From DATLMR01 sp964615905 (GTDB lineage: Bacteria > Acidobacteriota > Blastocatellia > UBA7656): a stretch of DNA of 64,000 nt. Position numbers and translations under genes: made by a program. The notes beneath the pieces were generated by a model that did no database searches, was not told the origin of the DNA, and saw only the letters and a program-made list of their open reading frames with translations. Below are positions 41,841 to 49,529 of this stretch, piece after piece; the stretch's first letter is position 1; each line of letters opens with the position of its first letter. The DNA lies in contig CAZTUB010000013.1 in assembly GCA_964615905.1 (NCBI GenBank), positions 1 to 64,000 of the forward strand, in the 5' to 3' direction.

Positions 41841-43239
41841 GCGAGACTCACTTGGCGAGCGCGAGCTGCCGGAGGATGTCTATTACGGCATCCAGACGGC
41901 TCGCGCCGTCGAAAACTTTCCCATCTCAGGCTGGAAGCCTTTCCCCGCATTCGTCATTGCAACCGTTCAAATAAAGAAGGCCGCCGCGCTGGCAAACTCA
42001 AAGCTTGGCGGGCTGGATCAGAAGATCGCCGGGGCAATCGACGCGGCCGCAGACGAAGTGCTGGCGGGGAAACTCCTGGACCAGTTTGTCGTCGACCCCT
42101 TCCAGGCGGGCGCGGGAACTTCGCACAACATGAACGCCAACGAGGTTCTGGCCAATCGCGCGGTCGAATTGCTCGGAGGCAAGAAAGGCGATCACTCGAC
42201 CGTAAACCCGAACGACCATGTCAACATGGGCCAATCGACAAACGACGTCATCCCGACCGCTATACGCCTTGCCGCGCTAAGCCAGATACGAAAGCTCGGC
42301 GTCGCGCTCGATGGCCTCGCCGCGTCGTTTCGCAACAAGGCCGACGAGTTCTCTCGCATCGTCAAATCGGGCCGCACGCACCTGCAAGACGCGGTGCCGA
42401 TAACCTTCGGCCAGGAGTTCGGCGGCTACGCGACGGCCATCTCCAAGAACCGTGTGCGGCTTGAGCGGGCGGCCGAAGAACTGCGAGAGCTTGGCCTGGG
42501 CGGGACCGCCGCGGGGTCCGGTCTAAACGCCGTGCCGGGCTACCGAAAACTCGTGGTCGAAGAGTTGAGCCGTATAACGGGTGAGCCGCTTCGCCCGACC
42601 GAAGACTATTTTGAAGCGATGCAGAGCATGTCGCCTTTCGTCCAGGTCTCGGGCGCGCTTCGCACACTCGCAACCGACGTAATCCGAATAGCTAACGATC
42701 TCAGGTTACTAAGCAGCGGCCCCAATACAGGTCTGGCAGAGATAAACCTGCCCGCGGTCCAGCCCGGCTCTTCAATCATGCCCGGCAAGGTCAACCCCGT
42801 TATGGCCGAGATGACCAACATGGTCTGCTTCCAGGTGCTCGGAAACGATGTGACGATAACAACGGCGGCCCAGGCGGGCCAGCTTGAGCTGAACGTGATG
42901 ATGCCGGTTATCGCATTCGACCTTTTGATGTCGCTCCAAATCCTGACCAGTTGCCTGGCGGCGCTCAAAGAGAAGTGCATAGACGGAATAACGGTGAACG
43001 AAGATCGGGCCCGCTGGTACGTCGAAAACAGCGTGTCGCTAGTCACCGCGCTCAACCCTCGAATCGGCTACGCCAGGGCTGCCGAGATCGCAAAGCGGGC
43101 GATTGCCAGGGGCAAAACGATCCGCGAGACGATCACCGAAGAGGGATTGTTGACCCCTGAAGAGACGGCGCACGCCATGGACACATACGCCATGACGGAG
43201 TATAAAGATCAGTCCGAAGACGTGAACCGTGAACCGTGA
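41812..43239 (+). CDS. Aspartate ammonia-lyase (aspartase/fumarase superfamily)
   Basis: A protein of 475 residues. The superfamily signature 'GSSIMPGKVNP' is intact, and 'HVNMGQSTNDVIPTAIRLA' and 'GRTHLQDAVPITFGQEF' carry substrate-binding Ser, Thr and His. The N-terminal 'LGERELPEDVYYGIQTARAVENFPISG' and the stretch 'LRLLSSGPNTGLAEINLP' match aspartases better than FumC. Aspartase interconverts aspartate with fumarate and ammonia; fumarate hydratase is the alternative. It overlaps nuoI by 29 bases, so it is probably made with the complex I genes and could feed fumarate into the TCA cycle. The last residues ('VNREP') and the TGA stop are encoded by the first units of a heptamer repeat. Confidence 0.82.
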   Translation: MSHSIRTRTERDSLGERELPEDVYYGIQTARAVENFPISGWKPFPAFVIATVQIKKAAALANSKLGGLDQKIAGAIDAAADEVLAGKLLDQFVVDPFQAGAGTSHNMNANEVLANRAVELLGGKKGDHSTVNPNDHVNMGQSTNDVIPTAIRLAALSQIRKLGVALDGLAASFRNKADEFSRIVKSGRTHLQDAVPITFGQEFGGYATAISKNRVRLERAAEELRELGLGGTAAGSGLNAVPGYRKLVVEELSRITGEPLRPTEDYFEAMQSMSPFVQVSGALRTLATDVIRIANDLRLLSSGPNTGLAEINLPAVQPGSSIMPGKVNPVMAEMTNMVCFQVLGNDVTITTAAQAGQLELNVMMPVIAFDLLMSLQILTSCLAALKEKCIDGITVNEDRARWYVENSVSLVTALNPRIGYARAAEIAKRAIARGKTIRETITEEGLLTPEETAHAMDTYAMTEYKDQSEDVNREP

Positions 43240-43316
43240 ACCGTGACAAGAAAGGGAGAAGCATCGAGCACTCGTCTAACCCCACTTGTCACTTGTCACT
43301 TGTCACGGATCACGGT
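43221..43316. repeat. Heptamer inverted repeat element, copy 4
   Basis: Left arm 43221-43254 (three CGTGAAC-type units then CGTGACAAG) and right arm 43284-43316 (ACTTGTC three times then ACGGATCACGGT). Between the aspartase and ferredoxin genes, both plus strand. The aspartase stop codon is inside the left arm. Confidence 0.85.
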
Positions 43317-43378
43317 ATTTTTGTATGGCATCAGGTAGCAATAATCATTAAACGCGAACACCCTGAAAGGAGGCTTAA

Positions 43379-43639
43379 ATGACATACGTTATCGCAGAGC
43401 CCTGTATAGGGACGAAGGACACGGCTTGTGTGGATGTGTGCCCTGTTGACTGCATTCACCCTCGCAAGGACGAGCCGGAATTCGAAGGCGCAGAGATGCT
43501 CTACATCCACCCGGATGAGTGCATAGACTGCGGCGCGTGCGAGCCCGCTTGCCCCGTACAGGCCATCTTCACTGAAGATGATGTCCCGGATCAGTGGAAG
43601 CATTTCACCCAGATGAACGCAGACTATTTCAATAAGTAA
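43379..43639 (+). CDS. 7Fe-type ferredoxin ([3Fe-4S][4Fe-4S]), first of tandem pair
   Basis: A protein of 86 residues. The first cluster motif is 'PCIGTKDTACVDVCPVDC' with Cys9-x7-Cys17-x3-Cys21, lacking the Cys that would complete a second 4Fe site, as in 7Fe ferredoxins of FdxA type. The second motif is 'CIDCGACEPACP'. Such ferredoxins are cytoplasmic one-electron carriers. AAAGGAGG five bases before ATG is the strongest ribosome site in the window, suggesting high expression. Its position beside the complex I head genes hints that it could exchange electrons with that module (inference). Confidence 0.93.
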   Translation: MTYVIAEPCIGTKDTACVDVCPVDCIHPRKDEPEFEGAEMLYIHPDECIDCGACEPACPVQAIFTEDDVPDQWKHFTQMNADYFNK

Positions 43640-43659
43640 GAGCAAGGGGAGTCGAGGGT

Positions 43660-43905
43660 TTGACCTATGTAATCACCGAACCATGCATCGGCGCTAAAGA
43701 GCTTGCATGCGTCGATGTGTGCCCCGTTGATTGTATTCAGGGAGGACCGGGCGCAGAGCAGATGTACATCGATCCGGCAGTCTGTATAGATTGTGGCGCG
43801 TGTGAGCCTGTCTGCCCCGTGTCGGCAATCTTCTACGAGGAAGCCGTTCCGCAAAAATGGCAGAGCTTTATCAAGAAGAACGCCGATTTTTTTCGTGAAC
43901 CGTAA
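43660..43905 (+). CDS. 7Fe-type ferredoxin, second of tandem pair
   Basis: A protein of 81 residues, clearly a paralogue of the preceding gene: 'PCIGAKELACVDVCPVDC' and 'CIDCGACEPVCP' align with it, while the connecting loop is five residues shorter. Probably also binds one 3Fe-4S and one 4Fe-4S. Start is TTG at 43660 with GGGGAG about nine bases upstream, weaker than its neighbour. The C-terminal 'REP' and the TAA stop are encoded by the first units of a heptamer repeat. Confidence 0.92.
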   Translation: MTYVITEPCIGAKELACVDVCPVDCIQGGPGAEQMYIDPAVCIDCGACEPVCPVSAIFYEEAVPQKWQSFIKKNADFFREP

Positions 43906-43983
43906 ACCGTAAACCGTGACAAGAAAGATCAGGGGAGCCTGAGATTCTTCTTTCTTGTCACGGTTTACGGTTTACGGTTCACG
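43894..43983. repeat. Heptamer inverted repeat element, copy 5
   Basis: Left arm 43894-43927 (CGTGAAC, CGTAAAC, CGTAAAC, CGTGACAAGAAAG) and right arm 43951-43983, its near-perfect reverse complement. It lies between the convergent ferredoxin gene and the zinc-ribbon gene. The ferredoxin stop is inside the left arm. Confidence 0.88.
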
Positions 43984-43996
43984 ACACTTGATCTGT

Positions 43997-44419
43997 TCAG
44001 GGCCGGAAGTTCTTCATATTGTGCAGCAGCAACTTCTTGCCTTCCTGGAACCTGACTTCGATCTTGTTGGGTGCCATGATAGTTTCGACCGCGCCCAGAC
44101 CGAATTTGGGATGGCTGATGACGTCGCCAGCGCCGAATGCCGCTTCCATACTGTAATTCTTTACAGGTCTTTTAGGGTCAATCGTAAACGGAACGGCTTC
44201 GCGGCTGCGCCTTGTCGTCCCTGCCGCCTTTGTTCGCGGCGGCTTTTCGGGTGGGGCAACCGGCTTGGCCTTGTAATTGTGAGTCCCTTTGCACATCGTG
44301 CAGGTGACCTTTTTTACCGCATCGCCATCCATCGCCGCGACCGTGTGTGTGCGCTCGTCTTTACACTTCCCGCAATAAGCATTGATGTCCTGACCGACCC
44401 GAGGCTTTCTGTAGAGCAT
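43997..44419 (-). CDS. Zinc-ribbon protein with C-terminal 'HPKFG' module, unknown function
   Basis: A protein of 140 residues. N-terminal zinc ribbon with 'YCGKCKDERTHTV' and 'CTMCKGTHNY'. A basic, Pro-rich linker leads to a C-terminal ~55-residue module 'AGDVISHPKFGLGAVETI', a small beta-barrel pattern seen in CarD/CdnL-like and DUF3553-like proteins and often found near helicases. Possibly nucleic-acid or RNA-polymerase binding (inference). I do not assign a function. Confidence 0.7.
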   Translation of the reverse strand: MLYRKPRVGQDINAYCGKCKDERTHTVAAMDGDAVKKVTCTMCKGTHNYKAKPVAPPEKPPRTKAAGTTRRSREAVPFTIDPKRPVKNYSMEAAFGAGDVISHPKFGLGAVETIMAPNKIEVRFQEGKKLLLHNMKNFRP

Positions 44420-44445
44420 AGAGTTAATATACCATCCGGCAGCTC

Positions 44446-44466
44446 AAAATCTAAAATCCAAAATCA
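44446..44466. repeat. Short heptamer tandem repeat, second family (AAAATCN)
   Basis: Three 7-bp units AAAATCT, AAAATCC, AAAATCA between two minus-strand genes. The TGA stop of the downstream-numbered gene (44464-44466) lies at its edge. Sequence differs from the CCGTRAA family but the unit length is the same. Confidence 0.6.
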
Positions 44467-44772
44467 AAGTAGTTCCCGGAGTTTGCGGGCGGCGCGGTAA
44501 TGAATCCCTGTTGTTGCGGTAGGAACCTCGCCGGGGCGAAACAGCCCGTCAACCCACCTGAGGTATTCGCCTACGGGCCGCTTGCCCCGGACGGCTATCT
44601 TCAGCTCTCCGCGCGCCGCAGAGGCGGTGATCTCGTAAACGAAGCCGTCCGCGCCGAGATAGACTCCGTTCTCCCACACGCCGCTTTTCAACTCGCGCCC
44701 TTCGCTGCCGAGGACCGTCCCCCCGGTTGCAATCTGAGCCAGCCGTTTATCCTGATCGTTCTTTGAGGCCAT
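44464..44772 (-). CDS. Hypothetical protein
   Basis: A protein of 102 residues with no recognised domain. It has a predicted beta-rich middle ('ENGVYLGADGFVYEITASA') and a basic C-terminus ('YRAARKLREL'). No signal peptide or membrane segment. Codon-position pattern resembles real genes nearby. Its stop codon is in an AAAATCN heptamer repeat. It is divergent from the next plus-strand gene. Confidence 0.6.
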   Translation of the reverse strand: MASKNDQDKRLAQIATGGTVLGSEGRELKSGVWENGVYLGADGFVYEITASAARGELKIAVRGKRPVGEYLRWVDGLFRPGEVPTATTGIHYRAARKLRELL

Positions 44773-44876
44773 ATACTAGTTCTACCCAAAACGCGGGCCG
44801 TGCGCAATATAGAACGCCTTGTGCTAAGCTTGACCTGTGGGCATCGCGCGTACCGTCTTGGGCGGGGATCAGCGTC

Positions 44877-45947
44877 ATGATAAATCTCTTCTCGATCAAT
44901 TGCAGCCTGGCCTTCGCGCCTTATCTTGCCGACGGCTTCAGATCGTTTCTCGAAAGCGACCAGCCGATTTCAAAAGTCGTTAGACAAGGCGGCACCGGGC
45001 TGATCATCAGGTCCGAAGACCGTTTAAGTCTCAGACACCAGAACCGCGAGACGAGACTCGACCCGCAGGCTGTCACACATTACCTTGCGATGATAGGGTT
45101 CAGACAGGAACACTACGACATTCGCAGGACATCAGATGAGGTGGTCTTCAGCAATCTTGAAAAGACGCTCCTGCTTTCTCATCCTCAATCGAACATCTGG
45201 CTCGAAACGGAAACAATCGCGCTCTTAATAAACGCGGCGACTCGCAAAGATAAACACACGGACGAGATCAATCTTGAGGGTCTGCCCGACTGGCTCAACA
45301 TCTCGGCCGGTGACGGGCGGCTGCTGCTGAGCGACCAGCGCACGGCCCGCTGGGTGCTTCTCGGCTCAGACCACCTGGCCGAGCTTGAGCGAAGGTTAAA
45401 GGCGCTTGAAACCGCTGCCGTGTACCCCGCGCAGCCAAAGCCGCCGGTCCTCTCGGTCAAAGCGATTCCGGTTCACCTGCAATCTGCATTCAAACTCGCC
45501 CGGACGCTTGACCGGTTCGCACAGACCGGAGAGGTCGAGGCTTATGAAGACGCGAGCGCAACTTTTTACTTGAGGGTCGGCAAGACAACCGAAGGGTTGG
45601 AGCTTTCGGATTCCGACCGGCGCGTCGGCATAACCGCGAGGGAAGCGCGCAAGTGGAGAAGCATAATCGAGTCCGAGCTTGCATCGCTCAGAGCCGAAGA
45701 GGTCGAGCGAGGGCAGATCAGAACGGTGGTTGCGACCACGGGCGAGGGCCGCTGGGTAATGCAATGGGGCGACGAGGTGTTTCTGGCTAGCGAATCACTG
45801 CCGGAGGTCGCGGTGATTAAAGGCCCGCGCCAAAACGGCGTCGAGGTGAAACAATCCGACGGCTACCTGTTGCTGCTGAATCCGAAGACGGGAAGCTGCG
45901 TCGCGTTGACCGGGGATGAGATAGAGAAACTCTCGCTAAACGCTTAA
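44877..45947 (+). CDS. Hypothetical protein
   Basis: A protein of 356 residues from ATG 44877 (GGGGAT nine bases upstream). It has no signal peptide or transmembrane helix and I do not recognise a domain. Sequence shows alternating beta-type segments ('GTGLIIRSEDRLSLRH', 'TETIALLINAAT', 'GRWVMQWGDEVFLAS', 'DGYLLLLNPKTGSCVAL') and a helical centre ('HLAELERRLKALE'). The frame stays open 50 codons upstream, but that part overlaps the divergent gene. Confidence 0.65.
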   Translation: MINLFSINCSLAFAPYLADGFRSFLESDQPISKVVRQGGTGLIIRSEDRLSLRHQNRETRLDPQAVTHYLAMIGFRQEHYDIRRTSDEVVFSNLEKTLLLSHPQSNIWLETETIALLINAATRKDKHTDEINLEGLPDWLNISAGDGRLLLSDQRTARWVLLGSDHLAELERRLKALETAAVYPAQPKPPVLSVKAIPVHLQSAFKLARTLDRFAQTGEVEAYEDASATFYLRVGKTTEGLELSDSDRRVGITAREARKWRSIIESELASLRAEEVERGQIRTVVATTGEGRWVMQWGDEVFLASESLPEVAVIKGPRQNGVEVKQSDGYLLLLNPKTGSCVALTGDEIEKLSLNA

Positions 45948-45990
45948 ACTGCCCGCGCATGAGCGATGGGTAATGTATAGTTGTCGCCGC

Positions 45991-46629
45991 TTATTTCTGG
46001 CCGTTGAGGTTGTCGAGCAAGTGGCCAAGCTTCTCTTTTTTGGTCTTCAAATAATTGAGCGAGCTTTCGTGCGGCTCAAGCTCTATGGGAACGCGCTCGA
46101 CAATCTCGATCCCGGCGGCCTGAATGGCTGCAATCTTGTCGGGGTTGTTTGAAAGCATGCGCACTCGGCGCAACCCAAGCTGCTTCAGTATCTCCGCGCA
46201 GCATTCGTACTGGCGGAGGTCCGCGTCAAATCCGAGCGAGAGATTCGCTTCGACAGTATCCTGCCCGGCGTCTTGCAAAGCGTAAGCGCGAATCTTGTTG
46301 ATGATGCCTATTCCGCGCCCTTCTTGCTGCTGGTATACGATAACGCCGTGGCCTTCTTTTTCGATAAGCGTCATCGCGTAGTGGAGCTGCGGGCCGCAGT
46401 CGCACTTGATCGAGTGAAATACGTCTCCGGTCAAGCACTGTGAATGTATGCGCGCAAGGCTCGCGGTCTCGGCGTTGAGCTGTCCCTTGACGAGCGCGAC
46501 GAACTCTTCGCCGTCGGCCTCTCCCTTAAAACCAACGATTCTGAAGTTGCCGAATTCCGTGGGCAGATTGGCCTCTGCAACGCGCTGGATGCCTGTACAG
46601 GTCTTTGCCGAGGAGCCGTTCTGATTCAT
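45991..46629 (-). CDS. ribA: GTP cyclohydrolase II
   Basis: A protein of 212 residues, the monofunctional form. RibA opens GTP to give the first riboflavin precursor, formate and pyrophosphate. The zinc site is 'SQCLTGDVFHSIKCDCGPQL' (three Cys), followed by 'VIVYQQQEGRGIGIINKIRAY' and 'LGLRRVRMLSNNPDKIAA', all diagnostic. There is no DHBP-synthase (RibB) domain fused. ATG at 46629 is used; a TTG just upstream is possible. It is preceded on its own strand by a strong terminator, so it has its own promoter or leader; no FMN riboswitch was seen. Confidence 0.96.
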   Translation of the reverse strand: MNQNGSSAKTCTGIQRVAEANLPTEFGNFRIVGFKGEADGEEFVALVKGQLNAETASLARIHSQCLTGDVFHSIKCDCGPQLHYAMTLIEKEGHGVIVYQQQEGRGIGIINKIRAYALQDAGQDTVEANLSLGFDADLRQYECCAEILKQLGLRRVRMLSNNPDKIAAIQAAGIEIVERVPIELEPHESSLNYLKTKKEKLGHLLDNLNGQK

Positions 46630-46684
46630 CAATCAAATCATAGTGTGGGCGGATGGCCGCGTCAAGTATCGAGCCCATATAGAA

Positions 46685-46716
46685 AAAGCCCGCAGGATTG
46701 ACTCCCCGCGGGCTTT
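46685..46716 (-). terminator. Intrinsic terminator of the sigma/HEAT operon
   Basis: A perfect 9-bp stem AAAGCCCGC/GCGGGCTTT with a 14-base loop, followed on the minus strand by TTTTTCT. It is 20-odd bases after the stop of the HEAT-repeat gene at 46738. Confidence 0.88.
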
Positions 46717-46737
46717 CAATGGTCTCTGAGCGCAGGC

Positions 46738-47892
46738 TTATTTTGTGAGAATCTCTTTGAAGAATTCCAGCGCGCGCTCGTCGCCGGTCTGGCCAAGCCA
46801 GAACATGGCCTGCTTGCGCACTTCCTTTTTAGGATGGCTTCGCGCAATCTTTATCAGCAGCGGGACCGCTTCATCTCTGGGCCGCTGGCTTATCGCAAAG
46901 ACGGCCTGCTTCTGCACTTCTGTGTCCCCATCGTCAGCAGAGACGGCGTCGCTCAAAGCGTCGAGGCTGCGCTGCCCGGCTTTCTGCCCAAGCCAGAAGA
47001 GCGCCTGCTTGCGGACTTCACGGTCCGAATCATTACTTGCGACCTTGATGAGAAAATCGACCGGCTCGTTCTTCGTCTCATTTATCGAAGCGGCAAAGAC
47101 GAGCTGTTTCTTGAGTTCGCGGTTTGTCGAATCCCTGTATATGGTTTGCAGGTGTTGAAAGGCCCCGGCGTCCTTGCTTATTCCGAGGGCAAACACGGCC
47201 TGCTTCCTGAGCTCGATAGACTCCTGCTCGTTTCGCGCGAGGTCTGCAAGGTACGGCGATTCATCGCCAAACTGGCCAAGCCAGAATACCGCCGACGTTC
47301 GCACCTTTTCGATTTGAGAGTTCTGTATAAGCTCCTTTAGGATCGCTCCGACCCTCGGGTCGTCGTGCAGCCCGATGGCCATGGTCGCTCGCTCGGCGGT
47401 CCTGTTTGCCTGCGCTGATAGCGTCAGACTCCTCAGCAGCTCAAGGCTCTCCTGATTTGAAGCGCGACCGAGCCAGTAGACAGGGTAGCCGCTGTACTCG
47501 CGCGGGCGGTCGAGGTTGTAGACTTCAAGCCTCGAAATACCCGCGCTGCCCGCTTCGTGCAGAAGAAAGACTCCCACGTTTCTCGTCTCAAGCCGCGTCC
47601 CGTCCGTCTCTCCAATCGAGATCGAGACCCCCGAATCGTTCGTGGTGTGACCGCGAAAAGTTCGCCCTTCTCCGTAATAGTCGACCGCAACGCCCGGCCT
47701 GACATCGAACGCGTAAGCGGTCCAGAATTTCGGCTGTGATGCGGACCGCGCCTGGCGCTGGGCCGCCTCGATCTTGGCCTTGAGATTCGGCCCCTCGACG
47801 TTTTGAAACCTCTGCTGCTGCCCTGTTACGCCGCGAGGCGTAATCAGAACGATCATCGCGATTAGAAGTGCGAACGGTGCTAGCTTTCTCAT
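46738..47892 (-). CDS. Exported HEAT-repeat protein (last gene of ECF-sigma operon)
   Basis: A protein of 384 residues. Signal peptide about 1-24 ('FALLIAMIVLITPRGVTGQ'). Residues about 45-155 form a non-HEAT N-terminal domain with no recognised family. Residues about 170-384 are roughly seven HEAT-like units of ~31 residues with cores 'AVFWLGQFGDES', 'AVFALGISKDAG', 'LVFAASINETK', 'ALFWLGQKAGQR', 'AVFAISQRPRDE' and 'AMFWLGQTGDER'. Each unit begins Val/Leu-Arg-Lys-Gln. The solenoid probably binds proteins in the periplasm. Followed by a strong terminator; 42 bases after the paralogous HEAT gene. Confidence 0.85.
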   Translation of the reverse strand: MRKLAPFALLIAMIVLITPRGVTGQQQRFQNVEGPNLKAKIEAAQRQARSASQPKFWTAYAFDVRPGVAVDYYGEGRTFRGHTTNDSGVSISIGETDGTRLETRNVGVFLLHEAGSAGISRLEVYNLDRPREYSGYPVYWLGRASNQESLELLRSLTLSAQANRTAERATMAIGLHDDPRVGAILKELIQNSQIEKVRTSAVFWLGQFGDESPYLADLARNEQESIELRKQAVFALGISKDAGAFQHLQTIYRDSTNRELKKQLVFAASINETKNEPVDFLIKVASNDSDREVRKQALFWLGQKAGQRSLDALSDAVSADDGDTEVQKQAVFAISQRPRDEAVPLLIKIARSHPKKEVRKQAMFWLGQTGDERALEFFKEILTK

Positions 47893-47934
47893 AAGAACTC
47901 TCTCCTTTCGAGCAGTCCGATACTTTCACGATCT

Positions 47935-49509
47935 TTATTTAACTATCTCTTCAAGGAACTTCAGAGCATCCGGGTCGTTGCTCTGACCCAGCCAGAAGAC
48001 GGCTTCCTTCCTAAGCTCCACGCTGGAATCCGACCTGGCAATATCCATCAACTTGCGCAGCGCCGTCTTGCTGCGCATCTGCGAAAAGGCGAAGATGATC
48101 TTCTTCTTCACCTCGACAGCCTGTTCGCTCCCGTAAAGACCCGCGAGAAAATCGATAGCGCCTTCCGAGCCGCGCTGGCCGATCCAGAAGATTGCCTCCT
48201 GCCGAATCTGTGGGGTGTCGCCGCTCCGCGCAGTCTCAAACAGCCTCGCTTCGGCGCGCTTGTTGTTCATTTGAGAGAGCGCGAAGATCACCTGTTTGCG
48301 AATCTCGTGCGAGCGGTCCGAGTCAAAGACGCCGAACAGCTCGTCTGCGCTCTGCTCGTCGCCCCTCTGGCCGAGCCAGAAGATCGCCTGCTTGCGCACT
48401 TCGATGTTGCCGTTCGAGCGGGCCACCTCGACAAGCTTTGCGCGGGCGCGCGGGCTTGAAAGCTGTGACAGCGCGAACATGATCTGCTTTCTGATCTCGG
48501 TGTCCTGGTCCGCGTCGTAAATCTTCGTCAGCTCGTCGATGGAGGTTTCACCACCTCGTTGGCTTATCCAGAAGATCGCCTCCTTGCGAATCCTTGGCGA
48601 CGAGGTCGCGCGGGCGAGCTCGCTTAGTATGGTGGTCGCGCGCGGGCTCTGGTGCTGCGAGATCGAAAAGACGGCGGCCTTTGCGACTTCAGTATCGGTT
48701 GCGGTCGTCGCCAGATCACGAAGGAGCGTGAGCACTTCTTCGTCGCGGGTCTGGCCGAGCCAGAAGATCGCATTCTTGCGAAGTTTCGTGTCGGTTTCGG
48801 TTCGCACGACCTCGACAAGCATCGCGCGTCCTCGCGGGGTCGAGTGCTGACCGAGCAGCGTGACGGCATGATCTTTGACGCGGCGGGTAGACCTCGATCC
48901 CGGCTTGAGTATGTCCGCGATGATCTCTGTCCCGCGCTCGGGGTTCCCGATCATAATGCTCTGCAACGCTATGACCTTTGTCTCTTCATCGCTTGAGCTT
49001 CCAGCGCCGCCTTGACCGCTGCCCTGGCCGCTGCCTTGACCGCTGCCGAGTTCCCGGTTGATCACGTCTTGCTCGCCGGTCATCGTAGCTATCTCAAGCC
49101 TGAGCGCGCGCGCGTCATCCGACCACCTCGATCTCGGGAAGTCTCTTAAAACGCGCTCAAGCTTCTCTTTCGATTCGGCCAGCTTGTCCTGCTTCTTGAG
49201 CGCGAAGGCGAGCCAGTACAGCGCCGCGTCGACGTTCCCGTCTTTCGGGTAATCGCGTATGAATGAATCGAACGTCTTTGCGGCCTCGGCCCACTCCTCG
49301 TCCGCGATCAGGTCGCGCCCTTTTCTAAAGCTCTGCGCTGAGGCGCTGTTAGAGTCCGATGCCTGGACGAACCGGTTCAGTTTTTCGACCTGGCGATTCT
49401 GCCCGCGCGACTGGCCGGTTACTATGAACGAGCTTATGAGGACCAGGGCAAGCGCGAGGCCGACTTTACTCTGTGCTCGCTGTATGAAGTTAATATTAGT
49501 GCGGTACAT
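47935..49509 (-). CDS. Exported HEAT-repeat protein with N-terminal TPR/YbgF-like segment
   Basis: A protein of 524 residues. N-terminal signal or anchor ('KVGLALALVLISSFIVTGQ'). Residues about 55-140 are TPR-like ('WAEAAKTFDSFIRDYPKDG', 'ALYWLAFALKKQDKLAESKE'), as in YbgF/CpoB-type proteins. A 'GSGQGSGQGSGQGG' linker follows. The C-terminal ~330 residues are about ten HEAT-like units of ~31 residues with a strict alternation of cores: FWLGQ-type then FALSQ-type ('AIFWLGQ', 'AVFSISQ', 'AIFWISQ', 'IMFALSQ', 'AIFWLGQ', 'VIFALSQ', 'AIFWIGQ', 'IIFAFSQ', 'AVFWLGQ'). It lies between the sigma-regulator gene (20 bases) and a second HEAT gene. Confidence 0.87.
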   Translation of the reverse strand: MYRTNINFIQRAQSKVGLALALVLISSFIVTGQSRGQNRQVEKLNRFVQASDSNSASAQSFRKGRDLIADEEWAEAAKTFDSFIRDYPKDGNVDAALYWLAFALKKQDKLAESKEKLERVLRDFPRSRWSDDARALRLEIATMTGEQDVINRELGSGQGSGQGSGQGGAGSSSDEETKVIALQSIMIGNPERGTEIIADILKPGSRSTRRVKDHAVTLLGQHSTPRGRAMLVEVVRTETDTKLRKNAIFWLGQTRDEEVLTLLRDLATTATDTEVAKAAVFSISQHQSPRATTILSELARATSSPRIRKEAIFWISQRGGETSIDELTKIYDADQDTEIRKQIMFALSQLSSPRARAKLVEVARSNGNIEVRKQAIFWLGQRGDEQSADELFGVFDSDRSHEIRKQVIFALSQMNNKRAEARLFETARSGDTPQIRQEAIFWIGQRGSEGAIDFLAGLYGSEQAVEVKKKIIFAFSQMRSKTALRKLMDIARSDSSVELRKEAVFWLGQSNDPDALKFLEEIVK

Positions 49510-49529
49510 ATTCTCTCCTGAGTTATGAA

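Noticed and set aside
41812..43239. Fumarase C as primary name
   Set aside because: The N-terminal and 'LRLLSSGP..GL.EINLP' segments fit aspartase better; fumarase stays as an alternative.
45940..46740. FMN riboswitch ahead of ribA
   Set aside because: The ~50 bases between the upstream terminator and ribA are too short and lack the conserved junction motifs.
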